The notes under the pieces are model-generated. The model saw only the letters and a program-made list of their open reading frames with translations. It was not told where the DNA came from and ran no database searches. A program made the position numbers and the translations under genes. 64,000 nucleotides of DNA from Vagococcus elongatus (GTDB lineage: Bacteria; Bacillota; Bacilli; Lactobacillales; Vagococcaceae), in the NCBI RefSeq assembly GCF_003987645.1, contig NZ_NGKA01000006.1:62001-126000 (forward strand), read 5' to 3'. Positions 10,263 to 18,193 of this stretch are shown here, one piece after another (positions within the stretch are counted from its first letter, which is position 1; every line of letters begins with the position of its first letter).

Positions 10263-10288
10263 ACGAAAAGTAGCTGCTTTCGTTTTTT
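10263..10288 (+). terminator. Weak terminator after secE
   Basis: ACGAAA (10263-10268) pairs with TTTCGT (10278-10283) and is followed by a T run. The stem is only 6 bp, so termination may be partial and allow readthrough into nusG. Confidence 0.45.
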
Positions 10289-10334
10289 GCTTTAAAATTA
10301 GCATAATAAATTGCTAGCCAATAGGATGGTTCAG

Positions 10335-10343
10335 TGCTATACT
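10335..10343 (+). promoter_or_regulatory. Extended -10 promoter of nusG
   Basis: TGC-TATACT forms an extended -10 element. No good -35 hexamer is visible at 17 bases upstream. The predicted leader of about 60 bases contains a short hairpin followed by a T run. Confidence 0.45.
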
Positions 10344-10410
10344 AGTTTTGAGGAAAACTTCGGATGTGACTGAGGTTTTTTTATTTTATAAGAAAGTAGG
10401 CATCGAAAAA

Positions 10411-10953
10411 ATGGAAACATTTGAAAAGCAATGGTATGTCCTGCATACATATTCAGGTTATGAGAATAAGGTAAAGGCCAATATTGAGTCACGTGCACAA
10501 AGTATGGGCATGGAAGATTTTATTTTTCGAGTGGTTGTCCCGGAAGAAGAAGAGCGTGAAGTAAAAAATGGCAAAGAAAAAATCAATATGAAAAAGACTT
10601 TTCCAGGGTATGTGCTAGTTGAGATGGTTATGACAGATGATTCATGGTACGTGGTCAGGAATACGCCTGGAGTTACTGGATTCGTGGGTTCCCATGGTGC
10701 GGGAAGCAAGCCTGCTCCATTGTTGAGTGAAGAAATAGAAGTGATTTTACGGAAACTTGGCATGAGCAAACGTCACACAGAATTAGATGTTGAACTAGGA
10801 GAAGTTGTCACGATTATTGAAGGAGCTTTTGCTAATTTAACTGGGGAAATCACTGAAATAGATAACGAACGACACAAGTTGAAAGTAAATATCAATATGT
10901 TCGGACGTGAGACATCCACCGAAGTTGATTTTGATCAGGTAGATAAAATATAA
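10411..10953 (+). CDS. nusG: Transcription termination/antitermination protein NusG
   Basis: NusG binds RNA polymerase and affects pausing, Rho-dependent termination and coupling to ribosomes. The 180-residue protein has the N-terminal NGN domain starting KQWYVLHTYSGYENKVKANI and ending near FVG. A linker is followed by a C-terminal KOW domain (ELGEVVTIIEGAFANLTGEI, then VNINMFGRET). I chose the ATG at 10411, because a longer frame from a TTG at 10348 would start at or before the predicted transcription start. nusG is separated from secE by a weak terminator and has its own promoter. Confidence 0.96.
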   Translation: METFEKQWYVLHTYSGYENKVKANIESRAQSMGMEDFIFRVVVPEEEEREVKNGKEKINMKKTFPGYVLVEMVMTDDSWYVVRNTPGVTGFVGSHGAGSKPAPLLSEEIEVILRKLGMSKRHTELDVELGEVVTIIEGAFANLTGEITEIDNERHKLKVNINMFGRETSTEVDFDQVDKI

Positions 10954-10958
10954 AGTAA

Positions 10959-11003
10959 AAAGAATGTCCTGCAAGCTGTCAAAGCTGCAAGACATTCTTT
11001 TCT
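10959..11003. terminator. Terminator between nusG and sdaAA
   Basis: An inverted repeat based on AAAGAATGTC and GACATTCTTT, extended by an imperfect TGCA-containing upper stem, with a T run on both strands. It lies between convergent genes and can serve both. Confidence 0.8.
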
Positions 11004-11048
11004 ATTTTATGGAGAATCATTTTAACTGATTCAGATTAGGACTTAAAC

Positions 11049-11912
11049 TCAGCCATAGATTTTCTGACTTATTTTTTTCCCTGTAGGTGTTACGGCAAGG
11101 CCGCCTTCCGCTGTTTCTTTGAAAATCGAAGGCATTTGCATACCGACCTTATGCATCGCTTTGATGACTTCATCTGGGGGGATGACGCTGGTGATGCCAG
11201 CCAGTGCCATATCAGCAGAGACATAGGCTTGGGAAGCTCCCAGAGCATTTCTTTTCACACAAGGGACCTCGACTAATCCAGCAACGGGGTCACATATCAG
11301 TCCCAGCATATTTTTTAGCGTGATAGCTACGGCCTGGGCACATTGTTCGGGAGTGCCCCCTGATATTTCTACAAGTCCGGCACTGGCCATGGCACTGGCC
11401 GAGCCGATTTCAGCTTGGCATCCGCCGGCAGCGCCGCTAATGGAAGCATTGTTAGCAATCACGAGTCCAAAGGCTCCAGCGGTGAATAAGAATTGAAGCT
11501 GCTGTTCTTCATTTAATTGTTTTTGTTCGGTCACGGCTGCCAGCACACCGGCTGCAACTCCCGCACTGCCGGCCGTGGGGTTGGCACAAATCAAACCCAT
11601 CTGTGCATTGACTTCATTGACGGCGATAGCATTTTGAACAGCGGTTAAAATATATTTGCCGCTAAGAAAATTTTCTCCGCCAAGATAGTCGTGCATTTTT
11701 TTGGCATCTCCTCCTGTCAGTCCCGTAACTGACGTGACACCACCCACACCTTTTTTAATGGATTGAAACATAACATCTTTATTTTTTTTCATGTGTGCCA
11801 AGATTTCTTCCCGGCTAGTTTCTGATTGGGTCATTTCCACTTGAATCATTGCCTCAGTTACAGAGCCCCAATGATTAGCCCTCTCAATTAGTTCTTCGAT
11901 TGTGTTAAACAT
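11049..11912 (-). CDS. sdaAA: L-serine dehydratase, iron-sulfur-dependent, alpha subunit
   Basis: The catalytic alpha subunit of the two-subunit L-serine deaminase that converts L-serine to pyruvate and ammonia using a [4Fe-4S] cluster. The 287-residue product shows the family stretches CANPTAGSAG, GGCQAEIGSASAMASAGLVE and LICDPVAGLVEVPCVKRN, whose cysteines are the expected cluster ligands. TAGGAGG lies just upstream of the ATG. It is 9 bases downstream of sdaAB, so the pair forms one minus-strand operon placed between nusG and rplK. Confidence 0.96.
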   Translation of the reverse strand: MFNTIEELIERANHWGSVTEAMIQVEMTQSETSREEILAHMKKNKDVMFQSIKKGVGGVTSVTGLTGGDAKKMHDYLGGENFLSGKYILTAVQNAIAVNEVNAQMGLICANPTAGSAGVAAGVLAAVTEQKQLNEEQQLQFLFTAGAFGLVIANNASISGAAGGCQAEIGSASAMASAGLVEISGGTPEQCAQAVAITLKNMLGLICDPVAGLVEVPCVKRNALGASQAYVSADMALAGITSVIPPDEVIKAMHKVGMQMPSIFKETAEGGLAVTPTGKKISQKIYG

Positions 11913-11921
11913 CTTAACCTC

Positions 11922-12590
11922 CTAAATAAAGAAAGAAACGTTATGAACGTTTGCTATTTTTTTGATTTTCTCAAGGGCATCTGCGGTCGAACGTTCGTCA
12001 ATCTCGAGTATCATAATGGCTTGTTCCCCTTTAGCTGCCCGTGAATCAGTCATTGTAGCAATATTGATGTTGAGTTTGCGGAAGACATCCGTCACTTCAG
12101 CAATCACGCCTGGCACATCTTGGTGAACAATTAAAACGGTAGGTGTCCCCATATTAATATGGATTTTAAATCCGTTCAATTCTGATATTTGAATATTTCC
12201 TCCGCCGATAGAAATACCTGTCACTCGCATTTTTCTTTCACCTTTTTTGACAATCAAGGTGACTTGATTGGGGTGTTCAGCTGCTTCTTTTTTTGGTACA
12301 AACAGAACTTCCATCTTATTTTCATAGGCGATTTTTAAAGAGTCTGCCAGTCTGGGATCATCTGGTTCCATGCCAAGCAGTCCGCCCACGATAGCGATAT
12401 CTGTGCCGTGTCCTCGGTATGTTTTTGCAAAAGATTCATAAAGTAAAATATCGACCGTTTCAGGCTGTTCTCCAAAAATCTGGCGTACGACTTTACCAAT
12501 CCGTGCCGCACCGGCAGTGTGTGAACTGCTGGGACCGACCATGACCGGTCCGATAATATCGAACACGCTTTTAAACTGGTTGTTGCTCAT
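11922..12590 (-). CDS. sdaAB: L-serine dehydratase, iron-sulfur-dependent, beta subunit
   Basis: The beta subunit of the L-serine dehydratase; together with SdaAA it turns L-serine into pyruvate. The 222-residue protein begins with FDIIGPVMVGPSSSHTAGAA, the family hallmark. It ends with an ACT domain (TVLIVHQDVPGVIAEVTDVF and later AIMILEIDE). AAAGGGG is about 10 bases before the ATG. It is the first gene of the sdaAB-sdaAA operon and is divergent from rplK, with a shared intergenic region of about 240 bases. Confidence 0.96.
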   Translation of the reverse strand: MSNNQFKSVFDIIGPVMVGPSSSHTAGAARIGKVVRQIFGEQPETVDILLYESFAKTYRGHGTDIAIVGGLLGMEPDDPRLADSLKIAYENKMEVLFVPKKEAAEHPNQVTLIVKKGERKMRVTGISIGGGNIQISELNGFKIHINMGTPTVLIVHQDVPGVIAEVTDVFRKLNINIATMTDSRAAKGEQAIMILEIDERSTADALEKIKKIANVHNVSFFI

Positions 12591-12623
12591 CGATAAAAAC
12601 CCCTTTCAAGTTTATCCGTACTC

Positions 12624-12651
12624 ATCTTAACATAAAATTGAAAATTTCCAA
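12624..12651 (-). promoter_or_regulatory. Possible promoter of sdaAB-sdaAA
   Basis: On the minus strand, TTGGAA (12646-12651), a 16-base spacer and TAAGAT (12624-12629) fit a sigma-70-type promoter 34 bases before the sdaAB start. Confidence 0.4.
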
Positions 12652-12703
12652 TGATAACTTACTCTAAAAACAAAGAAATCCTTTGTTTTCAAGAGAAATA
12701 TTC

Positions 12704-12731
12704 TTGCTTTTTCCAGAAAGCATTGTATAAT
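12704..12731 (+). promoter_or_regulatory. Promoter of rplK-rplA
   Basis: TTGCTT (12704-12709), a 16-base spacer and a perfect TATAAT (12726-12731) lie about 100 bases before rplK. Confidence 0.65.
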
Positions 12732-12771
12732 ATATGGGTGTGTAAATTTCACACTTCTTTGCGAAAAGAAT

Positions 12772-12805
12772 CGTGGGAGGAGAAATCTTAGCTCCAATTA
12801 ACCAC
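12772..12805 (+). promoter_or_regulatory. Candidate ribosomal protein L1 binding site in the rplK leader
   Basis: CGTGGGAGG (12772-12780) and ACCAC (12801-12805) can pair through GTGG/CCAC. The same arrangement recurs before rplA at 13313-13339. In E. coli, L1 represses its own operon by binding a leader element that mimics its 23S rRNA site. A similar role here is inference from the repeated motif. Confidence 0.5.
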
Positions 12806-12831
12806 AGCACGGACTTAAGGAGGTATGTCAC

Positions 12832-13254
12832 GTGGCAAAAAAAGTAGAAAAAATCGTTAAGTTACAAATTCCAGCTGGTAAAGCAACTCCAGCACCACCA
12901 GTAGGACCAGCATTGGGACAAGCGGGTGTTAACATCATGGGATTCACTAAAGAGTTTAATGCTCGTACACAAGACCAAATCGGTTTGATTATCCCTGTTG
13001 TAATCTCTGTTTATGAAGATCGTTCATTCACATTTATTACAAAAACACCGCCGGCAGCTGTTCTATTGAAAAAAGCAGCGAAGGTAGACAAAGGTTCTGG
13101 TGAGCCAAATAAAAATAAAGTTGCCAAAGTAACGAAAGCACAAGTTCAAGAAATTGCTGAACTTAAAATGGAAGACCTAAACGCCGCTGATGTTGAAGCA
13201 GCTATGCGCATGGTAGAAGGTACTGCAAGAAGCATGGGGATTACAGTAGAATAA
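12832..13254 (+). CDS. rplK: 50S ribosomal protein L11
   Basis: L11 forms part of the GTPase-associated stalk base with 23S rRNA. The 140-residue product has the family's usual length. The proline-rich N-terminal segment [20 protein letters not shown] is clear, and the C-terminal RNA-binding domain includes [13 protein letters not shown]. The start is GTG (12832) with AAGGAGG about 9 bases upstream. It forms an operon with rplA, and both genes are preceded by a GTGGGAG...ACCAC motif. Confidence 0.97.
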   Translation: MAKKVEKIVKLQIPAGKATPAPPVGPALGQAGVNIMGFTKEFNARTQDQIGLIIPVVISVYEDRSFTFITKTPPAAVLLKKAAKVDKGSGEPNKNKVAKVTKAQVQEIAELKMEDLNAADVEAAMRMVEGTARSMGITVE

Positions 13255-13312
13255 TACTAGTAATCACGAAGAAGTAGCTTCTCAGTCGGTTTATATTGAA
13301 AAATATAAATTA

Positions 13313-13339
13313 CGTGGGAGGTTCTACCGCTATAACCAC
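13313..13339 (+). promoter_or_regulatory. Second candidate L1 binding site, before rplA
   Basis: CGTGGGAG at 13313-13320 and ACCAC at 13335-13339 repeat the pattern seen before rplK, with a shorter internal loop. It ends 18 bases before the rplA start, so protein binding here could block initiation. The function is inferred. Confidence 0.5.
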
Positions 13340-13357
13340 AATCAAGGAGGAAACAAA

Positions 13358-14047
13358 ATGGCTAAAAAAGGCAAGAAAATGCAAGAAGCTTTGAAAAAAG
13401 TTGATAACACAAAAAATTACGAATTAGCTGAGGCGATTGCTTTGGTTAAGGAGATAGATTTCGCTAAATTTGATGCAACGGTCGAAGTTGCCTATCGTTT
13501 GAGCGTAGACCCTAAGAAAGCAGACCAGCAAATCCGTGGGGCAGTTGTTTTGCCAAACGGTACTGGTAAAACTCAATCTGTTTTGGTTTTTGCTAAGGGC
13601 GATAAAGCTAAAGAAGCAGAGGCAGCAGGGGCTGACTATGTAGGAGAAGCAGACTTAGTAGAAAAAATCCAAGGTGGATGGTTCGATTTTGACGTTGTTG
13701 TAGCAACGCCGGACATGATGGCTGAAGTTGGTAAATTAGGACGTGTGTTGGGACCTAAAGGATTAATGCCTAACCCTAAGACTGGAACAGTGACAATGGA
13801 TGTTGCAAAAGCAGTTGAAGAAGTTAAGGCTGGTAAAGTAACTTACCGTGTAGATCCGCAAGGAAACGTTCATATGCCTATGGGGAAAGTCTCATTTTCT
13901 GATGAGAAACTGCTAGAAAACTTCCAAACTATCCATGATGTGATCTTGAAAGCAAAACCAGCATCTGCCAAGGGAAATTATATTAAAAACCTTGTGATCA
14001 CAACAACTTTAGGACCTGGAGTAAAAGTAGACGCCCAATCTCTATAA
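13358..14047 (+). CDS. rplA: 50S ribosomal protein L1
   Basis: L1 binds 23S rRNA at the mobile L1 stalk near the E site and often regulates its own mRNA. The 229-residue protein has the typical length. It shows [20 protein letters not shown] near residues 46-65 and the L1 signature [19 protein letters not shown] near 127-145. AAGGAGG lies upstream of the ATG. It is the second gene after rplK, with a 103-base spacer holding a candidate L1 site. It is followed by a long hairpin at 14060. Confidence 0.97.
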   Translation: MAKKGKKMQEALKKVDNTKNYELAEAIALVKEIDFAKFDATVEVAYRLSVDPKKADQQIRGAVVLPNGTGKTQSVLVFAKGDKAKEAEAAGADYVGEADLVEKIQGGWFDFDVVVATPDMMAEVGKLGRVLGPKGLMPNPKTGTVTMDVAKAVEEVKAGKVTYRVDPQGNVHMPMGKVSFSDEKLLENFQTIHDVILKAKPASAKGNYIKNLVITTTLGPGVKVDAQSL

Positions 14048-14059
14048 TAAAAAATGCTT

Positions 14060-14096
14060 GACCTAGACGACTTTACATGATAAAGTTGTCTAGGTT
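14060..14096 (+). terminator. Long hairpin after rplA, possible terminator
   Basis: 14060-14075 pairs with 14081-14096 (16 bp, with G-U wobbles) around a 5-base loop. No T run follows, so it may be an mRNA-stabilising 3' end or a processing site rather than an intrinsic terminator. Confidence 0.45.
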
Positions 14097-14117
14097 AAAT
14101 CAAATAATTTAATTATG

Positions 14118-14218
14118 TACCGAAGACAGTAGGTGGCTGATGCCTTAATTTCCTGCCGAGGACCACATTGAGTATGATCAATAGTCCCTCTATGTCAACG
14201 GTGGCATGGAGTTTTTTG
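14118..14218 (+). promoter_or_regulatory. Ribosomal protein L10 leader with attenuator
   Basis: ACCGAAGACAGTAGGTG followed by CTTAATTTCCTGCCGAGG matches the conserved Firmicutes L10 leader. A terminator hairpin at 14188-14217 (CTCTATGTC with GGCATGGAG, then T6) follows. L10 (with L12) is known to bind such leaders and reduce rplJ-rplL expression. A possible promoter just upstream is TTGTCT (14086) with TTAATT (14109), which is weak. Confidence 0.85.
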
Positions 14219-14309
14219 TTTTTCCGTCAGCACTTATCGTTTTAATGGTTTGATGCCGATAGAAAACAGACTCTCCACCATCTATTATTACGGAGGTGAA
14301 ATTTAATCA

Positions 14310-14813
14310 ATGAACAACAAAGTGATTGAAAAAAAAGCACAATTAGTAGAAGAAGTCGCAGAAAAGTTTAATCAGGCAGCTTCTGTTGTCGTGGTTGACT
14401 ACCGTGGATTGACTGTTGCGGAAGTAACTGAGTTGCGTAAACAATTGCGTGACAACGGTGTTGAAATGCGAGTAATCAAAAACTCTATTTTACGACGTGC
14501 AGTAGAAAAAGTTGGTTTGGAAGGCTTAGACGAAGTATTCACTGGACCGACTGCAGTAGCATTTAGTAACGAAGATGTGGTATCACCAGCAAAAATCATT
14601 GCTGATTTTTCTAAAAATGCAGAAGCATTGGAAATCAAAGGTGGTATTATTGAAGGAAAAGTTTCTTCAGTCGAGGAAATCAGTGCGTTGGCAAAATTGC
14701 CAAGCCGCGAAGGATTGCTTTCTATGTTGCTTTCAGTACTTCAAGCACCTGTACGCAACGTGGCTTACGCTGTCAAAGCAGTGGCGGAAGCCAAAGAAGA
14801 AGAAGCAGCTTAA
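14310..14813 (+). CDS. rplJ: 50S ribosomal protein L10
   Basis: L10 anchors the L7/L12 dimers to the ribosomal stalk and represses its own operon through the leader. The 167-residue product starts [20 protein letters not shown]. It has [20 protein letters not shown] near residues 28-47 and [11 protein letters not shown] near 54-64. The C-terminal helices bind L12 ([20 protein letters not shown]). GGAGGTGA lies 12 bases before the ATG. rplL follows after a 54-base gap, with no promoter or terminator visible between them. Confidence 0.97.
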   Translation: MNNKVIEKKAQLVEEVAEKFNQAASVVVVDYRGLTVAEVTELRKQLRDNGVEMRVIKNSILRRAVEKVGLEGLDEVFTGPTAVAFSNEDVVSPAKIIADFSKNAEALEIKGGIIEGKVSSVEEISALAKLPSREGLLSMLLSVLQAPVRNVAYAVKAVAEAKEEEAA

Positions 14814-14867
14814 TTTCTGCTTAAAATTTTCATAACAAAACTAATACAAATAATGGAGGAATACAAA

Positions 14868-15239
14868 ATGGCATTAAATATTGAACAAATCATTGCTGAT
14901 TTGAAAGAATCAAGCATTTTAGAACTAAGTGAATTAGTCAAAGCTATCGAAGAAGAATTTGGTGTATCAGCTGCAGCACCTGTTGCAGTTGCAGGTGGAG
15001 CTGGCGACGGAGCTGCTGCTGAAGAACAAACTGAATTTACAGTTGAATTAACAGCTATCGGCGACCAAAAAGTTAAAGTTATCAAAGCAGTTCGTGAAGC
15101 TACTGGCCTAGGCTTGAAAGAAGCTAAAGCTGTTGTTGATGCTGCTCCAGGACCAGTCAAAGAAGGCGTAGCTAAAGAAGAAGCTGAAGCATTGAAAGCA
15201 GCTTTGGAAGAAGTTGGAGCTTCAGTAGAATTAAAATAA
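14868..15239 (+). CDS. rplL: 50S ribosomal protein L7/L12
   Basis: L7/L12 is the multicopy stalk protein that recruits translational GTPases. The 123-residue acidic protein has an N-terminal dimerisation domain ([20 protein letters not shown]) and an Ala/Gly-rich hinge ([20 protein letters not shown]). The conserved C-terminal domain follows ([20 protein letters not shown]). I place the start at ATG 14868 behind TGGAGGA; an in-frame ATG at 14853 overlaps that site. rpoB does not follow; a terminator and a minus-strand gene do. Confidence 0.98.
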   Translation: MALNIEQIIADLKESSILELSELVKAIEEEFGVSAAAPVAVAGGAGDGAAAEEQTEFTVELTAIGDQKVKVIKAVREATGLGLKEAKAVVDAAPGPVKEGVAKEEAEALKAALEEVGASVELK

Positions 15240-15289
15240 TCACTATAAAAAAGCAGTATTTTGTAGTAGATTCTAAAGATTCGACATTT

Positions 15290-15315
15290 AAGAGTAGAGA
15301 AATCTACTCTTTTTA
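15290..15315 (+). terminator. Terminator of rplJ-rplL
   Basis: AAGAGTAGA (15290-15298) pairs with TCTACTCTT (15303-15311) and is followed by TTT. Confidence 0.8.
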
Positions 15316-15337
15316 TGTCTATTTTTGAAAAAATAAA

Positions 15338-15367
15338 AACCACGCAGATTTTTTAGTCTGTGTGGTT
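15338..15367 (-). terminator. Terminator of the minus-strand membrane protein gene
   Basis: An 11-bp stem (AACCACGCAGA with TCTGTGTGGTT, one G-U) is followed on the minus strand by a T-rich tract. It overlaps the last bases of the gene ending at 15366. Confidence 0.7.
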
Positions 15368-16133
15368 ATTTCCAATTGATATAGATGAAAAACAATAACA
15401 CTAAAATGCTGAAATTTAAGAAAAGTTCTCTTTTTTTCTGATTCCTCATCAGATGGGACAGTGAAAAAACTATGACTGACGCAAGGGCAGCTGCTATGAA
15501 GGTAACGAAAGATAGCTGCTTTTGTATATTAAAATAATATAGGCAACCGACGCTCACTATCATAAAAATCAGACTGAACAAACTGAAAAGTTTCTGTCGG
15601 TTTAAATATGAATATGTTTTTTGAATAATCAGTGTCTGCCATAAAATAACACTGGCACTGACTACGAATAAGAGAGCCAAGTCGATTTTAAATGAATATG
15701 AATCCGACAAGTAAACGATCATATTTAAAACAATGCCTTTAAAAAAAGCTTGTGTGATAGTGAAAAGCAGAGAATCTGGATAGTAATAATTACTGGAGAA
15801 AAACAAAAACTGAAACGCTTCATAGCTGGCTAAAATGACACCGAATTGCCATGTGGTATTCATGCCATATGAAAAAATGAGCAGTGAAGAAACAGCCAAT
15901 TTAACACTGTACAATTGGATAGAAAGTCTTCGCCCAAATTGATAACGACTTCGGATCAAAGCCATGAAAAATTCGGATAACAGCAAGTAGCCGATAAAAA
16001 TCAGCAGGTGTAACGAAAAAGAACGGGCCGTTTTATTTAGCAGCATCGCTGGGAGAAAGCCGATGATTGCTTGAGCTACGGAATTTAATAAAATAAACGG
16101 GAAATTAAACGACTGATTATTTGTTTTGTTCAC
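15366..16133 (-). CDS. Polytopic membrane protein of unknown function
   Basis: I do not recognise this 255-residue protein. It is strongly hydrophobic with about seven to eight predicted membrane segments (for example FILLNSVAQAIIGFLPAMLL near the N terminus, LALLFVVSASVILWQTLII in the middle, LFLNFSILVLLFFIYINW at the end). Short basic loops separate them, including RSRYQFGRR and MRNQKKRE. There is no signal peptide and no catalytic motif. The start is GTG with GAGGAGG (minus strand) 6 bases upstream. It is monocistronic, flanked by its own promoter and terminator, and is divergent from metK. A transporter-like or exporter-accessory role cannot be excluded. Confidence 0.8.
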   Translation of the reverse strand: MNKTNNQSFNFPFILLNSVAQAIIGFLPAMLLNKTARSFSLHLLIFIGYLLLSEFFMALIRSRYQFGRRLSIQLYSVKLAVSSLLIFSYGMNTTWQFGVILASYEAFQFLFFSSNYYYPDSLLFTITQAFFKGIVLNMIVYLSDSYSFKIDLALLFVVSASVILWQTLIIQKTYSYLNRQKLFSLFSLIFMIVSVGCLYYFNIQKQLSFVTFIAAALASVIVFSLSHLMRNQKKRELFLNFSILVLLFFIYINWK

Positions 16134-16170
16134 TTTGCGCCTCCTCTTCTAGTAATGGCTTATGTTAATA

Positions 16171-16199
16171 ATCCTATAGAAAGAACGGAATTTCGTCAA
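16171..16199 (-). promoter_or_regulatory. Promoter of the minus-strand membrane protein gene
   Basis: Minus-strand TTGACG (16194-16199), a 17-base spacer and TAGGAT (16171-16176), 38 bases before the GTG start. Confidence 0.5.
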
Positions 16200-16243
16200 G
16201 TAGTGATTGATTTTTAAATAAATATAGCGTTTTGCTTTAAATT

Positions 16244-16252
16244 TGTTATACT
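16244..16252 (+). promoter_or_regulatory. Extended -10 promoter of metK
   Basis: TGT-TATACT forms an extended -10, placing the transcription start at or just before the SMK box, which begins at 16259. No clear -35 is seen. Confidence 0.5.
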
Positions 16253-16258
16253 AAGAAC

Positions 16259-16335
16259 GTTGCAAGATTCCCGATAGGATTTAAAAAGTTTCTTTTTAAA
16301 GATTCCTTGTAACCGAAAAATATAAAAGGGGGAAT
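16259..16335 (+). promoter_or_regulatory. SMK box (SAM-III) riboswitch of metK
   Basis: GTTGCAAG (16259-16266) pairs with CTTGTAAC (16306-16313), enclosing the conserved TTCCCGATAGGATTTAAA. The sequence ATTCCC (16267-16272) is complementary to GGGAAT at 16330-16335, which covers the end of the ribosome binding site AAAAGGGGG and the first ATG. This matches the Lactobacillales SMK box, in which SAM binding hides the Shine-Dalgarno sequence and blocks translation of SAM synthetase. Confidence 0.92.
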
Positions 16336-16339
16336 GGAA

Positions 16340-17527
16340 ATGATTGAAAAAAGATTATTTACTTCAGAATCTGTTTCTGAAGGCCATCCAGATAAAGTAG
16401 CAGATCAAATCAGTGATGCGATTTTAGATGCTTTATTGGAACAAGATCCAAAGGCACGGGTTGCTTGTGAAGCAGCAGTGACGACTGGTTTGGTGTTTGT
16501 CTTTGGTGAAATATCTACGACAGGCTATGTGGATATCCAAAAGGTGGTGCGTCAAACCATTAAAGACATCGGCTATACCCGGGCCAAATTCGGCTTTGAC
16601 GGAGATACTTGCGCCGTCATGGTAGCAATCGACGAACAGTCGCCAGACATCGCACAAGGTGTGGATAATGCCTTGGAGACTAGAGAAGAAGCTCTTGGAG
16701 ACAAGGATATCGGTGCGGGAGATCAGGGACTGATGTTCGGGTTTGCCTGTGATGAAACCCCAGAACTTATGCCGCTGCCTATCTCGTTAAGTCATCATTT
16801 GGTGCGTCGTTTGGCAGAATTGAGAAAGAGCAAGGAGCTTCCTTATTTAAGACCCGATGCCAAGTCTCAGGTGACGGTAGAATATGATGCCAAGGGTCAG
16901 CCCCAGCGTATCGATACAGTTGTCATCAGTACCCAACATGAAGATGGCATCACTCTAGAGCAAATTAAAGAAGATATCATGGAAAAAGTAATTCGTTTTG
17001 TGATTCCTTCTTCTTTGCTGGATGAAAAAACTCGTTATTTTATCAATCCAACAGGACGTTTTGTGATTGGCGGTCCTCAAGGAGATGCCGGATTGACCGG
17101 AAGAAAAATCATCGTAGATACTTATGGCGGGTATGCCCGTCACGGCGGAGGTGCCTTTTCGGGAAAAGACGGCACGAAAGTCGATCGTTCAGCTAGTTAT
17201 GCCGCAAGATACATTGCAAAAAATATTGTGGCTGCCAAGTTGGCAAAAAAATGTGAAGTGCAGTTGGCTTATGCCATCGGTGTTGCTTACCCTGTGTCGA
17301 TTGCTATCGATACGTTTTGCACCGGGACAGTAGCAGAGGAACGTTTAGTCGAAGCAGTGAGAGCTAATTTTGATTTACGTCCCCAAGGTATTATCGATAT
17401 GCTGGATTTAACCAAACCCATCTATAAAAAAACAGCTGCTTATGGTCACTTTGGCCGAACGGATGTTGACTTTACATGGGAGCGGACAGATAAAGTGGAA
17501 GCACTTTTAGCTAGTTTGGCAGAATAA
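16340..17527 (+). CDS. metK: S-adenosylmethionine synthetase
   Basis: MetK makes S-adenosylmethionine from methionine and ATP. The 395-residue product has the usual length. Motifs include [17 protein letters not shown] near the N terminus, [18 protein letters not shown] near 115-132, the phosphate-binding [18 protein letters not shown] near 255-272, and a C-terminal YGHFGR. I choose the second of two close ATGs (16340), 7 bases after the G-rich site; the ATG at 16334 is only one base away from it. Feedback by SAM through the SMK box is expected. Confidence 0.97.
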   Translation: MIEKRLFTSESVSEGHPDKVADQISDAILDALLEQDPKARVACEAAVTTGLVFVFGEISTTGYVDIQKVVRQTIKDIGYTRAKFGFDGDTCAVMVAIDEQSPDIAQGVDNALETREEALGDKDIGAGDQGLMFGFACDETPELMPLPISLSHHLVRRLAELRKSKELPYLRPDAKSQVTVEYDAKGQPQRIDTVVISTQHEDGITLEQIKEDIMEKVIRFVIPSSLLDEKTRYFINPTGRFVIGGPQGDAGLTGRKIIVDTYGGYARHGGGAFSGKDGTKVDRSASYAARYIAKNIVAAKLAKKCEVQLAYAIGVAYPVSIAIDTFCTGTVAEERLVEAVRANFDLRPQGIIDMLDLTKPIYKKTAAYGHFGRTDVDFTWERTDKVEALLASLAE

Positions 17528-17575
17528 ATAAAGACTTTGACGAGTCCGATGTAAGACACGTCAAAGTCTTTATTT
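17526..17575. terminator. Convergent terminator between metK and mnmM
   Basis: A perfect 17-bp stem (17526-17542 with 17559-17575) starts inside the metK stop codon. A/T-rich flanks allow use on either strand. Confidence 0.8.
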
Positions 17576-17611
17576 ATGATGAAAAAGAGTCAATAGGTTA
17601 AATTTTTTCAG

Positions 17612-18193
17612 CTAAGGATTATTTTTTCTCAACTTCTTTTCGATACAAATCAGTATCGGAGGGGAATTTTTTTGATTGATAAATTGATAATTCAGCACAT
17701 TAAACTCCTCTTGAGGGATGGCTTTGACAAAATCAAGGACGGTTTCTTTTTCTTGTTCGCCCCCGGGGTGTCCATAGTAAATAACCATAACAATTCGACC
17801 GCCTTTTTCCAAATGGTCCATCAATGTAGACAGAGCTGTGATAGTGGTCTTTCCCTGAGTGATGATTTGTTTGTCGCCTTTGGGGAGGTAGCCTAAATTG
17901 AAAACAGCCCCTTTGATTCGCTCCTCATTTGTTAAAACGTCTTGAATTTTTTCATGCCCTTTTAAGTAAAGGCGGGTCTGGCATGACAGATGTTGTTCCA
18001 GCAATTTTTGTTTTGTGATTTCAATGGCTTGGGGCTGGATATCAAAACCGATGACTTTCCCTTGCTTTCCCACTAATTTAGCAAGAAATAAGGTGTCGTA
18101 GCCATTACCCACAGTTGCATCTACCACAGTGTCCCCAGAGACGATAACTTCTGCTAACAGCTGATGACCAAATTTCAATGCACTGACTAACAT
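17612..18193 (-). CDS. mnmM: tRNA wobble-uridine methyltransferase MnmM (YtqB family)
   Basis: A 193-residue class I SAM methyltransferase of the YtqB family. The SAM-binding motif is VVDATVGNGYDTLFLA near residues 22-37, followed by VIGFDIQPQAIEIT and the catalytic-type NLGYLPKGD near 98-106. Family members (now MnmM) methylate 5-aminomethyl-2-thiouridine at tRNA position 34. The ATG at 18193 follows AAGGAAG and overlaps the end of the upstream gene by 7 bases, so the pair is translationally coupled. That coupling with a YtqA homologue supports the assignment. Confidence 0.85.
   Translation of the reverse strand: MLVSALKFGHQLLAEVIVSGDTVVDATVGNGYDTLFLAKLVGKQGKVIGFDIQPQAIEITKQKLLEQHLSCQTRLYLKGHEKIQDVLTNEERIKGAVFNLGYLPKGDKQIITQGKTTITALSTLMDHLEKGGRIVMVIYYGHPGGEQEKETVLDFVKAIPQEEFNVLNYQFINQKNSPPILICIEKKLRKNNP

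Noticed and set aside
14810-15343. A 177-codon minus-strand reading frame opposite rplL
   Set aside because: It is the shadow of the Ala/Lys/Glu-biased rplL gene; its product is Ser/Ala/Pro low complexity and has no ribosome binding site.
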